A DNA stretch of 64,000 nt from Melitaea cinxia (Eukaryota; Arthropoda; Insecta; Lepidoptera; Nymphalidae). The translations under genes were made by a program, and so were the position numbers. Under the pieces are notes generated by a model. That model had not been told where the DNA came from, did not search any database, and saw only the letters and a program-made list of their open reading frames with translations. Below are positions 1-10,829 of the stretch, piece after piece. Position 1 is the stretch's first letter. The number at the start of each line of letters is the position of its first letter. The stretch is from the NCBI RefSeq assembly GCF_905220565.1, contig NC_059423.1:279001-343000 (forward strand). The letters are read 5' to 3'.

Positions 1-330
1 CTACGCGGTGAGCGCGCACATCGACACACACACGCGGACACTCACACACACGCTGCCGGGCACGCCACCGCGCACCGGGACACTGCGCACCACTACGCGG
101 TGAGCGCGCACATCGACACACACACGCGGACACTCACGCACACGCTGCCGGGCACGCCACCGCGCACCGGGACACTGCGCACCACTACGCGGTGAGCGCG
201 CACATCGACACACACACGCGGACACACACACACGCTGCCGGGCACGCCACCGCGCACCGGGACACTGCGCACCACTACGCGGTGAGCGCGCACATCGATA
301 CACACACGCGTACATACTATCACATACACA
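1..330. repeat. 92-bp minisatellite carrying exon end plus splice donor (left copy)
   Basis: Tandem units of 92, 92 and 90 bp (unit marks at 62, 154 and 244), with the window opening inside an earlier unit. Each unit contains the final codons of the upstream TM exon followed by a GTGAGC donor; donor GTs lie at 8, 100, 192 and 282. The right copy has the same array at 13762-14035 with three units. The reading frame stays open through the units, so the Cys/Arg-rich minus-strand ORFs here and the His/Thr-rich plus-strand ones are by-products of the repeat. Confidence 0.9.
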
Positions 331-3300
331 CACAAATGCACGCACGCACACAATTACTTTTAAATAAATTTTAACAGTGTTTTTCAACACATTTTCAGGC
401 TCGCTACCCACCCCGCTACGAAGCAGCAGCGACTAGACTTCTGGAGCCCGGATTGTCCAGTCCTGTTAGAAATGCTCAAGTTACCTCTGTAAGTGCGCCA
501 ACCCGCACTGGAACAGCGCAAATAAGCTCCAACCCTGTCCTACACCGAGAAAGTGCCTAGCAGTGGGATGTTACAGCCTGTAGCAGTGAATTAATGTATG
601 CTTAATTTTTATTGTACAAAGGTGACAAATAAGTGTACGGACTATTTGATGGTAAGCATCAACGTAGCCTATCAACTCCCCTACTGATCCCTCCAAGAGG
701 ACTGGTCACCTTAATCACCAGAGGAACACAACACAGCATGAGAGTAGTGTTATTTAGCTGTGATCTTCTGTAAGGACCTGTAATAAATTATAAGTATTTC
801 TAACTATACCCTATTTCAAGTCTTCAGTTTTTTAAGCCTCGGTGGCTGAGGGGTATCCAATAACACTAACACTACCCAGTGCATGGGCCCTTGCAATGTA
901 TAACAATGAACTATTTTGTATTTATGAATTTTAGTATCAATTTGAAAAGGGCCCCACTATTTTCCAACGATTAAGTTAATTTTTTCTTTAATCACATATA
1001 ATTTTACAGAAGAAAAAAAAATGTACACGTTTGAATTCCAGGGTACCTGTAGCCCTACTACCCAGTCACCTCTCGAGGCCTCGGAGGTCTGCAACGGAGG
1101 CCTAGGGCTCGCCCGGCTGTCGGCCATATTCTGTTCTAGATATAGACAGGTAAAGTTCTTTGTATAAAAGATATCTTATTTCGTGATACGATTTTGGAAT
1201 AATTTTTTAGCTATGGCTTATCAGAGTGAGTATAAGGATTATAAGGGGTTTAGATGAAATAAAAATACAATAGTACCTATAAATAGATTTAAAAAAAAAA
1301 TTAAAATAAAATAACGCTACTCTACCTCTTTTCGTTGAGTTTCTTTATTACAGAAGTAAATCTTTATACCTTGAAGATTAAAAATATTGTGTTTTATTCA
1401 ATAATTAATCTGTGGTAGACCAGACTACCCCGAGCGCGAGCTCCCGTAGTCTGCCGCGGGGTTAAATTCAACCCCAGCATGATATGATAACCGCTACTTA
1501 AGACGTGCATTTTTGCTCATAACTCATAGTTTCTACACTTAAAAAAAAAACGCTTATATTATTTTGAAGAGTATGAACTAAGCTTTAATTTAGTGTATAC
1601 AAGTGTTGTACATGTGCGTATACCAATTATAAAATCGCAGAAGAAGTGGTCTTGGTGCAAAGACATGTCGAAAAAATACTTATCCTGTTTCCCAATAGTA
1701 CCTATCTAGCTTCAACAGCAAAAGAAATATATTGTGATACGGCTCAAAGTTACATTTTTATACGTGAAAATAGGTGGTCTAGATTGTCGAGTTACGATCG
1801 ACATTTCAATTACACACTAAAGCAAATACCGTCGGTACGGGGCTTGTACTACATAGTTCATTTATAAAAACTAATCAAAATTAGTATTGTAGATGAACAG
1901 CGCAACGATAAAAGTAAAAACAATATTTTTGGGGCAATAATTATCCAAAGGTACTGTGTGGCTACGGTACTAAAGAATATAGCCATAGTGCGACAAAGCC
2001 AGCGCTGCGGTCGCCAACCCGCCTGCCCAGCGTGGTGACTATGGGCAACACACATGAGTTCACGTTATTTTTGGCGTCAACTTGTGGAGGCCTATGTCCA
2101 GCAGTGGACTGTATAGGCTGTAATGATTGAAGTATATTAATTATCACTTTACAAAATCACATTTTTTTTTTTAAACAAAAGCAATAACAAATTTTTTATT
2201 TATTGAAATGTCGTATTCAAAAATATTAATTATCTGTACTCTCGATATTCGTATCTTAATAGTTTTTATGTGTTTAAAACGATAAATTGATATTTGTTTT
2301 TTAGTGAAATAAATAGTAAATGGAGAATTTTGTAATTTAAAACTTTTGTGCGCGATAGTATTTTGAGTCGACGTCGAACTGTCCAACCAATAGCACACCG
2401 GCAAGCATGCGACACGTAATAAACACTCCCGTCCCGTACCCCATACCACCAAATAGACTGATAAATCGCTTCTGCGCAGCTTCAAGGCCAGCGTTCTTTT
2501 TACATGACGCGATCTATAATGTTATATCTTCTACTCTTGCCTGCTTAGCCATTTTGTTGATAATTATTTTCAAGATAATTTTTCTTTGTTGCGCATGCGC
2601 CTTGCGTTGCGTTTTTACTTCAATCGTATTATTATTTTTTAATCGTATCTTAATAATCCACATATCACAATGGGTTTTACTTGTTAACCACGCTCAGCTA
2701 CCATGTTGGAAAAGTTAAATAATTAAAAACTTGTAAACCTTTACAATTCTATATTGATGCACACCATTTTACCATTACATTTTTTATAACACAGAGAGAA
2801 TAGGTAGGAGGAGGACAATCGAACAAAGACAATTGACAAACCTTGTTTTACTAAAATAGTTACTAGATGGCGCCACAAGTATTCTTATTCTTAATACAAC
2901 AGTGTCAAAACGAGTTAGTCGTCTGGGGTTGAATTCAAACCCGCGGTAAACTGCGGAAACAAAATTTGTGGTGTGAATTCAACCCCGCGGGAGATTACAG
3001 AGTACAAAACTTATGAGATCGTGACATATGCGTAGAAAAATAATCTGGGGTTGTATTTGTACTGTGCAGATCAGTGGCTATTAAATTAAACACGTCCGAA
3101 GGCTTGAAAATATACTTTATTACTACTCCAATAAATGGATTACATACTATTATATCGTAGGCACACTACATATTCAAGCCCGCGGTAAACAAGTTATTAA
3201 TGACGAATATTCTTGTTGTGTGGTCCCATTTCAATTTGAGCGAAATTTAACAAATACGTAATTTTTGAGTTCTGGGTGATAATAATTGGAGTCAGCTTTT

Positions 3301-4122
3301 CTTGTTTGAGAAAAAATACAATTATATTATCATAATACATTCCAGGTACCGACCCAGTGCTGTGACGTTGAAATGACAGACGTCCGGCCATCATCCCTAA
3401 CAAGCTCACCCCGGAACCAACCACTCGACTATCGCTCGCCCACAGCCAGCGACCTTTACTTCACAGACGCTGAGTTCAGTGCCCTAAACCTAAACGATAA
3501 TCCTCAAAGGTCTTCAGATCTATCAGAAATCCAAAGACCGCTAACGTTGCAACTGGGACGTTTCCATCTAAGTATACCTCGCTTTGGAAGAAACAGACCT
3601 AGACCGGACACACCAGACGTGGATATTGGAGACCTAGGTCTAGTACGTCTCGCAGACGAGACATATACACTTAACGGTAGAACTATCCGTCTGTTGGGTG
3701 CTGATTTTGAAAACTACCCCGCTTTAGACGGTCGTCCTCCGCCCTACACAGAAGCTATACGATACAAATATGGCCCTCCGCCTGAATATCTAAGTCGTGA
3801 GGCCATCGATGCCCCGGAAACCTCCCAAGCCGTTCAAACACCGCACACTGCTCAAAATGAAAACGATGCCCGAGCCAATATCGAGCTGCCTCCATGCTAT
3901 GATGATTTAACCGGAGCCTGTGCCCCTCTCATTACTGAACCCTGTGATACTAACAACAACGGTGAAGACTCCAACAACAACGGTGACGACTCCAACGACA
4001 ATAACCTCTTCGTTGATGCGGTGACCAGTGTCAGTGTCGTTCCGGAAACCATAAGTTCTGTCATCGATAACTTGCCGGCCATCGATAGTGATGTGAATGC
4101 TAATGAAATGTACAACGCGTAA
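1..4122 (+). CDS. PPxY-tail membrane protein gene, left copy, 3' part only
   Basis: This is the 3' end of a second copy of the Ig-LDLa-TM gene described at 10690-18528. Visible exons are 399-488, 1042-1149 and 3346-4122, all joined in phase 0. The window starts at or just after the TM exon, so Ig, LDLa and TM exons, if present, lie upstream. The visible part encodes only the cytoplasmic tail. Compared with the right copy, exon 399-488 differs at four amino acids (E/D, L/V, V/M, T/A), exon 1042-1149 has one silent change, and the 259-residue last exon is identical. Splice sites and the stop codon are intact, so nothing visible marks it as a pseudogene. It may be a true tandem paralogue or a separately assembled haplotype. 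Confidence 0.75.
399..488 (+). CDS. Cytoplasmic-tail exon with PPRY motif (left copy)
   Basis: A 90-nt exon between a TTTTCAG acceptor and a GTAAGT donor, phase 0 at both ends. It encodes 30 residues starting ARYPPRYEAAATRLL. The PPRY motif (408-419) is a WW-domain ligand of the NEDD4-binding type. Confidence 0.8.
489..1041 (+). repeat. Intron made largely of two retroposon fragments
   Basis: About 500-592 is a LINE-tail/SINE fragment of family C (CCAACCCGC ... AGCAGTGGGATGTTACAGCCTG) that starts within about 10 nt of the GTAAGT donor. About 608-820 is a minus-oriented family-A SINE-like copy (GATGGTAAGC ... GTGATCTTCTGTAAGG). The right copy shares both insertions (14203-14290 and 14314-15212), so they predate the duplication or haplotype split. 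Confidence 0.65.
1042..1149 (+). CDS. Cytoplasmic-tail exon (left copy)
   Basis: A 108-nt exon, acceptor GAATTCCAG, donor GTAAAG, phase 0 at both ends. The 36-residue product starts GTCSPTTQSPLEASEVC and ends CSRYRQ. I recognise no domain in it. It is identical in protein sequence to 15448-15555. Confidence 0.78.
1150..3345 (+). other. Intron with palindromic GAATTC motifs and a SINE
   Basis: Non-coding in my reading. A family-B SINE with an internal deletion lies at 1951-2128. An 8-bp-stem hairpin CAGACTAC/GTAGTCTG lies around 1421-1463. Related palindromic motifs of the form GGGTTGAATTCAACCC with adjoining CCGCGG occur near 1457, 2928 and 2973, with a partial one near 3175. Short ORFs on both strands have no recognisable similarity. 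The right-copy intron (15556-17751) is the same almost base for base. Confidence 0.6.
3346..4122 (+). CDS. Terminal coding exon with PPPY, PPEY and PPCY motifs (left copy)
   Basis: The exon follows a TACATTCCAG acceptor, continues phase 0 from the previous exon and ends at TAA. It encodes 258 residues; the internal Met (3373) is the tenth residue and need not be a start. WW-binding motifs are PPPY (3736-3747), PPEY (3778-3789) and PPCY (3889-3900). A low-complexity Asn/Asp/Gly stretch (NNNGEDSNNNGDDS type) follows at about 3946-4005. There is no signal peptide or membrane segment, consistent with a cytosolic tail. The minus-strand ORF across 3897-4115 is a shadow. Confidence 0.85.
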   Translation, partial: VPTQCCDVEMTDVRPSSLTSSPRNQPLDYRSPTASDLYFTDAEFSALNLNDNPQRSSDLSEIQRPLTLQLGRFHLSIPRFGRNRPRPDTPDVDIGDLGLVRLADETYTLNGRTIRLLGADFENYPALDGRPPPYTEAIRYKYGPPPEYLSREAIDAPETSQAVQTPHTAQNENDARANIELPPCYDDLTGACAPLITEPCDTNNNGEDSNNNGDDSNDNNLFVDAVTSVSVVPETISSVIDNLPAIDSDVNANEMYNA

Positions 4123-5489
4123 ATATATTATATATATCTATGTGTTAAGTGGTTTATATGTTAGAAAGGAATATGCATTATTAAGCATATATTTCTGTTA
4201 AGTTTTTTTTGTATATTGCCCTTTAGTGTATGAAATATGAAGTTAACTGATCTGATTTATATGATTATGATATGTAATACTAATATATACATATAAATAC
4301 AAGGTGCAGGCGTTAAATTAAACCACATACACTACACTCGCTGCGTCGCGCGGTTTCTCCTGCGTTGATCTGATGAAAAAACGAACTAATACATAACATG
4401 AGCTAAATGGAACAGGGTTAACAATCGACGACGCGTCAGAGCAACGGTCACATCATTGATTTGTGACTTTTGCAGGTTCGATTCCCACATATGGCATACA
4501 TTTGTATTGGCCATATTGATGTTTGCGTAGTCTGGGCGTTTGACTCGTGTATTGTGTTTTCTGATTCTGACAGAAGTAAATCACACTAAAAATAAACTTA
4601 AACGCCTTCTATCTGACTGATATGTTATATGTTATAAATGGTATGTAGTCTATGTGGTTTAATATGACGCCTCTTGCGTATAAATATGAAATTTTCTAAT
4701 ATTTGTTAAACATTTATATATAATATATTAAATTATTTTATCCGTCTGTAAATGCTTACCCAATGAGTTAAAAATATCAATTTAAGAAAAAAATAAGGCA
4801 GTCCTCATAAGCATTACTTTGAAAAAAAAAAATAATTTTAATTATTAATAATAAATGCACAGTAAAGCCCTTTTTCACCGATCGTTTATTCAGCTCATAA
4901 GCTACGGATTGAATTTAACAGCAGAAGGAAAAAAACGTCATTAGGACCTCTTTCTTTCTCCTCAATTAGCTACAATTTTTTTAAATTCAAATATGTAAAT
5001 AGATTTTTCTATTATCAAATAGTTATCTGGCTAGCCCGTTGGCGCGGTTTGTGCATGACCCTGCTTTCTGCTCCGGGGGTTGTGGGTCCGAATCCGATGT
5101 CGAGTCTGGGTGTAATATATATGTAGCTATACCAGTCGGCTGTTGCCTATAACACAAGCATTAAGTTGCTTACTTTAGGAACAGGCGACCGTGTGTGTAC
5201 GTTGTAAATATTCATTTATCTATTATTTTATTATCTGTTGGATAGCATTATCCACAATCGGTGAAATGGGCCCTTATAAAAATAAGTGCCTTAATCAACT
5301 TATAAAATACTAGTCAGTAAATTTTGCCGCTTCTAAAGTAACTTCAATAATATTATTAATAGCGAGTTGTAAGTAAATATAAATTACAAAATAAAATAAT
5401 GTAAAAAGTTTTTAAAGTTGCAGTCACTCATAATAGGTTTATATTATTTACTTACTTACTAGGTTCTTTATTGGTCATATTGAGTTAGT
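4123..5489. other. 3' UTR and downstream flank with two tRNA-derived SINEs
   Basis: AT-rich DNA after the stop codon. AATAAA occurs at 4591-4596 and 4850-4855 as possible poly(A) signals. SINE 1 covers about 4425-4605, with a Pol III B box GGTTCGATTCC at 4475-4485. SINE 2 covers about 5028-5215, with an A box around GGCTAGCCCGTTGGCG and a B box GGGTCCGAATCC at 5084-5095. No gene is seen. Confidence 0.55.
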
Positions 5490-5757
5490 AAATGAAATGA
5501 GGTGGGGTACGGCAGGAAATACCCTGGTCAAAATATGGAGCAGCCCGACTGGGGAAGTACCTCGACCTTACAGAAGGTCACAACTGAATAATGCTTTCAA
5601 GCAGTGTTGTGTTCCTGTTGGTGAGTAAGGTGACCAGAGCTCCTGGGGGGGGGGGGGGAATTGGGGATAAGGTCGGCAACACAGTGATGCTACTAGTGTT
5701 GCAGACGTCTATAAGCTACGGTAATCGCTTACCATCAGGTGAGCCATACGCTTTTTT
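5490..5757 (+). mobile_element. Family-A SINE-like retroposon
   Basis: Near full length: head GGTGGGGTACGGCAGGAAAT, middle GGAGCAGCCCGACTGGGGAA, tail ATCGCTTACCATCAGGTGAGCC. It contains a 14-G run near 5646. This is the most abundant repeat in the window. In other copies the tail ends GACCTAGTGACAT followed by poly(A). It has no coding capacity. The right copy has the same insertion at 19896-20163. Confidence 0.7.
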
Positions 5758-5767
5758 GCCGATTTAG

Positions 5768-5768
<1 letters not shown>

Positions 5769-5816
<48 letters not shown>
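5769..5816. repeat. (TA)n microsatellite
   Basis: Twenty-four TA units. The right-copy counterpart (20175-20224) has 25. This is one of very few differences inside the otherwise identical core. Confidence 0.95.
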
Positions 5817-5817
<1 letters not shown>

Positions 5818-6570
5818 CTAAAACTATAAGGTTAGGTTTCCGCCATATTGAATTCTTCGATCATATGAAACCTTAAAACTTAAAAAATACATTGTTATTA
5901 AAGATTTTTTAAAGTATCCACACACCTTTGTAGTTTTATGGTACTTGTAAAGGGTGAAAAGAGGAATGTCGTAGTTAGCGTGTGATTTAAACCATATCTG
6001 AAAAGTTGTTCAAAATAATCAAAGGTGATAAGGTTTCATTTGAAATTATTGTTAATTATATATACAATGATCGTTTCTTTAATGTTTTCGTAAGTCCCCT
6101 GTAAATTATGTGTTTTTCCGACTACATGAAATATGTTTGTCAAACATACTTTTGACAAATAAAATTGAATGTTAGCATACGTGTTTGTCATACAAAATGT
6201 TAGGTCAATCTTCAGTTCCATCATATATCAAGAAAAAGTGTTTGACAAACAAGTTTGACAAATAAAATTGATCATTTATAGGAGTGCTTAATGTTACGAC
6301 GAAATAATTAATAAAATGAATTTCTTTGTTAGTTATTATTATAACTTATAGTGCTTAGTTATGGGGTCACATGTACCCCATTATTGTTAAACCGCGCTTG
6401 TTTTAAATATCCTACCTCCGTTGGAAAACAATAATATATAACAAGACCGACCAAAAATGCTTTACGATACAAATAACATATATATTATTATTGTATAAAT
6501 ATATATTAAAATGAATTTGGGTCATTTTGTCTATAAATGATATAATAATTACAACAAAAATAAAACTAAC

Positions 6571-6708
6571 TTCATTCAAACAGGTTTCAAAAGCATCTTC
6601 GAACCGTCATTTTACAAATATAATTTTTAATTATTTTTAAAAGTGAAGCTACCACCGATTAGGAATGTAGATTTTGCAGAGAAGAACCGGCAAAAAAACT
6701 CCGCAGTT

Positions 6709-6740
<32 letters not shown>

Positions 6741-6860
6741 TCTTGTATGAAATACAGCGTCACTAAGTCCACACATCTTTATCATCTAAGTAATCCTGCA
6801 CCGAATAATAAGCTTTAGCTATGATTTTCTTTTTAATATAGCTGGTCAGTGGATTCTTAG
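6571..6860 (-). mobile_element. 3' end of a truncated non-LTR retrotransposon
   Basis: Read on the minus strand, it matches the 3' end of the LINE at 14368-15023: AGCTACCACCGATT, AGAAGAACCGGCAA, then GTCACTAAGTCCACACATCTTTATC and the codons around the terminal YYSVRDY segment, decayed. A short (TA)n lies inside at about 6709-6735. It is present in both copies (right: 20979-21268). Confidence 0.65.
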
Positions 6861-7023
6861 TATAACAATTCCATTAACTGCCTTTGAGTATGGAAACAAA
6901 TGAAGAATTTATACAAAATAATGATTTTCTTTATTAAGCTGGTTTAATGTTCTGTAATTAAGTTATAAGTGATGCTTGCTATATTAGCAAAGCTTTTGTA
7001 ATAAAAAAAAATTGCCTATCAAT

Positions 7024-7200
7024 CAGTGACGTAGCGGCTTAACTCGCGCCCAGGGGCACAATACCTTTTTAGCGCACCTTCCCCCCATTCGAAAACCATA
7101 TAATATTTGCAGAGTTTTGTTTTGCGGACCATTTGGCGCTCCTTGTGAGTAACACCCGGGGCATGATGCCCCCCCTCTCGCCCCTCTTGCTACGCCACTG
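7024..7200. mobile_element. hAT-type MITE
   Basis: A 177-bp element with terminal inverted repeats CAGTGACGTAGC / GCTACGCCACTG and flanking octamers CTATCAAT and ACATCAAT (6 of 8 match). It is the reverse orientation of the copies at 25714 and 60234, which have clearer 8-bp target duplications. Its duplicate is at 21432-21608. Confidence 0.75.
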
Positions 7201-8252
7201 ACATCAATGTTGTATATCGGTTGTTATTACTTTCCCTCTAGTTGAATCACAATACTCAGTAGATGGAATATTTACCTAACTATGACAAAATATAGTACAG
7301 TTTTTTCCTGTATGTAATATGAACTCAAATCGTGTCAAGTTTCTCTATCATAACAAGAAATAAACAGAAAATTAAGGTCTTGTAGTATAGATTAATAATT
7401 TTTGGGGGTGCGAGGAACAGGAAAAGTTCCTCACCGACCATCGTAAAGGGAGGATACTCCAACCAGGCCGGTGTTGTGACTGGCGGGCTACTGCCCCGAC
7501 GATTGTCGTCGGGTTCTTGTATATATATTCAAACGCTTTGATAACTTTGATATCGCGATGTAGGATACGTCAGTTTTCTCTAGTTTGTATGTCGCGCGAT
7601 AGATGGCGCCACAAATTAAAAAAAAATACGGCTTTGATTTCAAAACTCTAATATAACTAAACTATATACGACTAAACCATAGATTATGCTTGGGAGCAAT
7701 TGCGTGCTGTTTTACAGCCTAAACCTTCAAATCTGAGGTTGTATTGTACAAGAGTTTTTTTAAATAAAAGCTATTAATACACTTTCGTTTTGTCATAGCT
7801 GGGTATGTTTTTCATTGCCATTGCATTCCCAACGCGAAGTTATCAATACTGCCAATTTTAAATATGCTTATTGTACGATATAAAATTAAAGATATTTTTA
7901 TAAAAATTTACCGGTTAAAGATATTCCGAGCTTATCCCTAGGAAATTCGATAAAAATTGCTTTTCGATACGTTTTTCTTATATTCTAGGTAAAGAGATTT
8001 TATTTGTTGCAATAATTGTTATTTTTTATGGACAAAATGACCTGATCGATGTTTGTATAGACATAAGTACTTAGACAATTGTAAATAATAGGCTAAGTTG
8101 GGTCATTATTTTTGTTGTAAGTTTCATATTGCACAAAACATCGAAAATATAAGTTACTTTATAAATTGTTTAATGCATCTCGGCATATGTTTGTGTGTGA
8201 ATGTTGTCGGTAAATATAATAAATATAGTTTTAATTTGTGTGTAGGGACAGT
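7201..8252. other. Non-coding flank; start of diverged duplicate sequence
   Basis: No gene or clear repeat boundary is seen, except a GC-rich stretch at about 7410-7520 ending in the small palindrome CCGACGATTGTCGTCGG. From about 7595 the two copies begin to differ by frequent SNPs and small indels, whereas upstream they are almost identical. Confidence 0.5.
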
Positions 8253-9143
8253 CAGGGTCGGATTTGGTTGGGAAAAACCGGGGCGGGTGCCCCAGGTGAT
8301 AACTTCAGGGGCTAAAATTATTGAGATGAAAAGAAATTATATTTGTGACTTTTTTTGAATATGCTGGTGGATGGATACAAGCAAGAGACATTTAACCACG
8401 TGTAGTACATACAATTTCTATGTTACATACAATAATGCAGTCAACCACAAGCTTACTCACAAGATTGACTTACAGCTCAACTTAAAAGTACTTCTATTTG
8501 ACAGATTTTTTGTTTGTATATAGCCTACTTCAAAGTTTATGTGGTTTGATATTTTGTTTGTATATCGAATTCGTTCTGTATATCTCTAACGATGGAGGGG
8601 GAGGGACTATCGAGTTTCTACACCCTCTTAAACAATATTAAATCCAAGTCTGTTGTCAACACGCACACTCAGTAACTGTATCTATATGATGTTACACATA
8701 ACACAAACATACACACGCAGGTCAAGATGCTTTGAAATCGTCTTACCTTTATTAATTATAGGTTATGTTATTTTATTAAGACTATTTGGCAGTGCTTATG
8801 CTTTAACGTTTACCTATCTCAGTCATTGATGATATGTTTATTATCAGAGATAGTCTGGATAAAGTCGCATCAGCGAAGCCTCTTTTTTTGTTTCCAAACT
8901 CTAGGTAGATCTTCTCTTCTCTTAAGAGTCTTGTATTCCATTAATCTAACGGTCCTTGCCTCTGAAGGTAGTTTAATTACAACAGATTCACATTCGCCCG
9001 AAAGAGGAGTTAAACAGAGTCAAAATTTACGTAATTAGATTGTAATTTGTGGTAAAATCTGGGGCATCGTAAAATACGCCCCTTAAAATACGAGGCCATG
9101 TGCCTGCGGGTATCTACATCGCCCCTGCCTAGCTACGACCCTG
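8253..9143. mobile_element. Possible non-autonomous DNA transposon (CAGGGTCG termini)
   Basis: The segment begins CAGGGTCGG and ends CGACCCTG, an 8-bp terminal inverted repeat. GGGGC-rich ends (CCGGGGCGGGTGCCCCAGG and CATCGCCCCTGCC) are typical of cut-and-paste elements. No convincing target duplication is visible and no transposase is recognisable; the 70-residue ORF at 8826-9038 matches nothing I know. Its duplicate is at 22673-23551. Confidence 0.4.
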
Positions 9144-10689
9144 TTAATTACAACAATGTCTTTATTGTTTCGAAACACTTTCAAAATATCAACGACTATT
9201 TTTTATATTATCGTGATGGTTTAAATTATAGCGACATTGACAACTAAATATGAAAATAGACCTTAAATTTATATGGGACCATCATTACGTAAAAAATAAA
9301 TTATTATTATTTTCTCTCTGATGTCGGTTAAATAACATTCTTACAGATTTCATTTAGAGCTTTGACTGGCCCGCAGGAATTAACACCTATATGTATTATT
9401 TCACGTCAACTATTAAACTTCAAATTTTGCATTTACACATTGCAAATATAGTACATCAGACAGATAACATTGATGTTAATTTTTTATCTGACAACTACCG
9501 CTATGCATCAGATAGCTTTACCAGTCACTACTACAGTGAACAGACCTTCATATTACAAACAATAGGCCCATTTAGGATATATAGATTTTAATAAACATTA
9601 GCTTACCAGCAGAATAAAATATAGATCAATTACTTGCCATATAATAAAATAATTAAAAAAATGTAATTTCTAAACTTAAAAGTGCGTAAATATATATTTT
9701 AAATTTTGTATGTACTTAATTTAGAAATGATAATGGAACAGATAAGGGCAGGTAAGGAATTGTTTCTGATCTAGTATCTGTTCTTCGAACTACTTTATGG
9801 AGGTACAGCATAGTAACGAATGTCATGGACAAAATCTGGAGCAGTCTCACTGGAGAAGTACTTTTGATGAGTAAGGTAGCCAGAGCTCCTGGGCTGGGCG
9901 GGGGTTAGTTTAGGTAACGCGCTTGCAATGCTGCTGGTGTTCATAGGCTATGGTAATAAATAGCTTACTAGATGAACTGTATACTTGTTTTCCACACTGT
10001 TGGTGAAAAGAAAACGTGTTTTAGGATAGATATTCAATTACAATTTTTGTACTGTGTGGCTATGGTACTAAAGAATATAGCCACCCCCTCTCTTCCTGTG
10101 GGTATCGTAAGAGACGACTAAGGGATAACACAGTTCCGCTACCACCTTGGAACTTAAAAAGCCGAACGGTGGCGGGATAACCATCCAACTACTGGCTTTG
10201 AAATACACAGGCCGAAGACGGGCAGCAGTGTCTTCGGTGCGACAAAGCCAGTACTGCGGTCACCAACCCGCCTGCCCAACGTGGTGACTATGGGCAAAAC
10301 ACGTGAGTTCACGTTATTTTTGACGTAAACTTGTGGAGGCCTATGTCCAGCAGTGGACTGTATAGGCTGTAATGACATTTCTACAACACCTGCATGTTAC
10401 ACTATACAATGCCTGCATTTTATTATAGCACTATAATGGTTTATTGAAATAGGGCATAGCGGGGTCTTATTAAAAATTGTGAGTAGCACGACTGGGAAAG
10501 TACCTCAACCTTAAAGAAGATTACAGCTAAAAATTACTGCACTTAAGTAGTATTGTGGTCCTTTGGTAAGTATGGAAGTAGAGTTCTTGGGTCGGCAACA
10601 CGCTTGTAATACTCTTGATGTTGCAGGTGTTTAAAGTTTACGGTTTGCTACCCGAGTGGTATAAAAGATAGTTTTTAAAATACCTCCAG
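9144..10689. other. End of left duplicate and repeat-filled intron or spacer
   Basis: Homology between the copies stops at 9729 (left) and 24253 (right), after the shared string TACTTAATTTAGAAATG. Beyond it lie family-A copies at about 9785-10000 and 10440-10670 (degraded), and a family-B SINE at 10049-10373. I found no exon here for the missing first half of the Ig domain that the exon at 10690 requires. Confidence 0.6.
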
Positions 10690-10829
10690 GCCCTTCAATA
10701 TAGAACCGACCGGTTCGACAACGATCAGCAAGCTGGAGATGTCTGACCTCCAGCTGACGGACAGCGGCCAGTACATGTGCTCCTCGCCGCCCTTCAGTAG
10801 CAAGCTGTACATACTGGTGCAGACGAGAG
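10690..10829 (+). CDS. Exon: C-terminal half of an Ig domain
   Basis: Acceptor TACCTCCAG, donor GTAGGC; starts with the last base of a split codon and ends in phase 1. It encodes PFNIEPTGSTTISKLEM, then SDLQLTDSGQYMC, the hallmark of Ig strands E-F (Leu, D-x-G-x-Y-x-C), then a strand-G-like SSKLYILVQTR. The polypyrimidine tract is weak. The partner cysteine and first strands must come from an upstream exon not seen here. Confidence 0.8.

Noticed and set aside
2407..2718. 103-residue plus-strand ORF in the last intron (also 16813-17124)
   Set aside because: Conserved between copies only because the whole tract is identical; hydrophobic, AT-driven composition, and in an intron.
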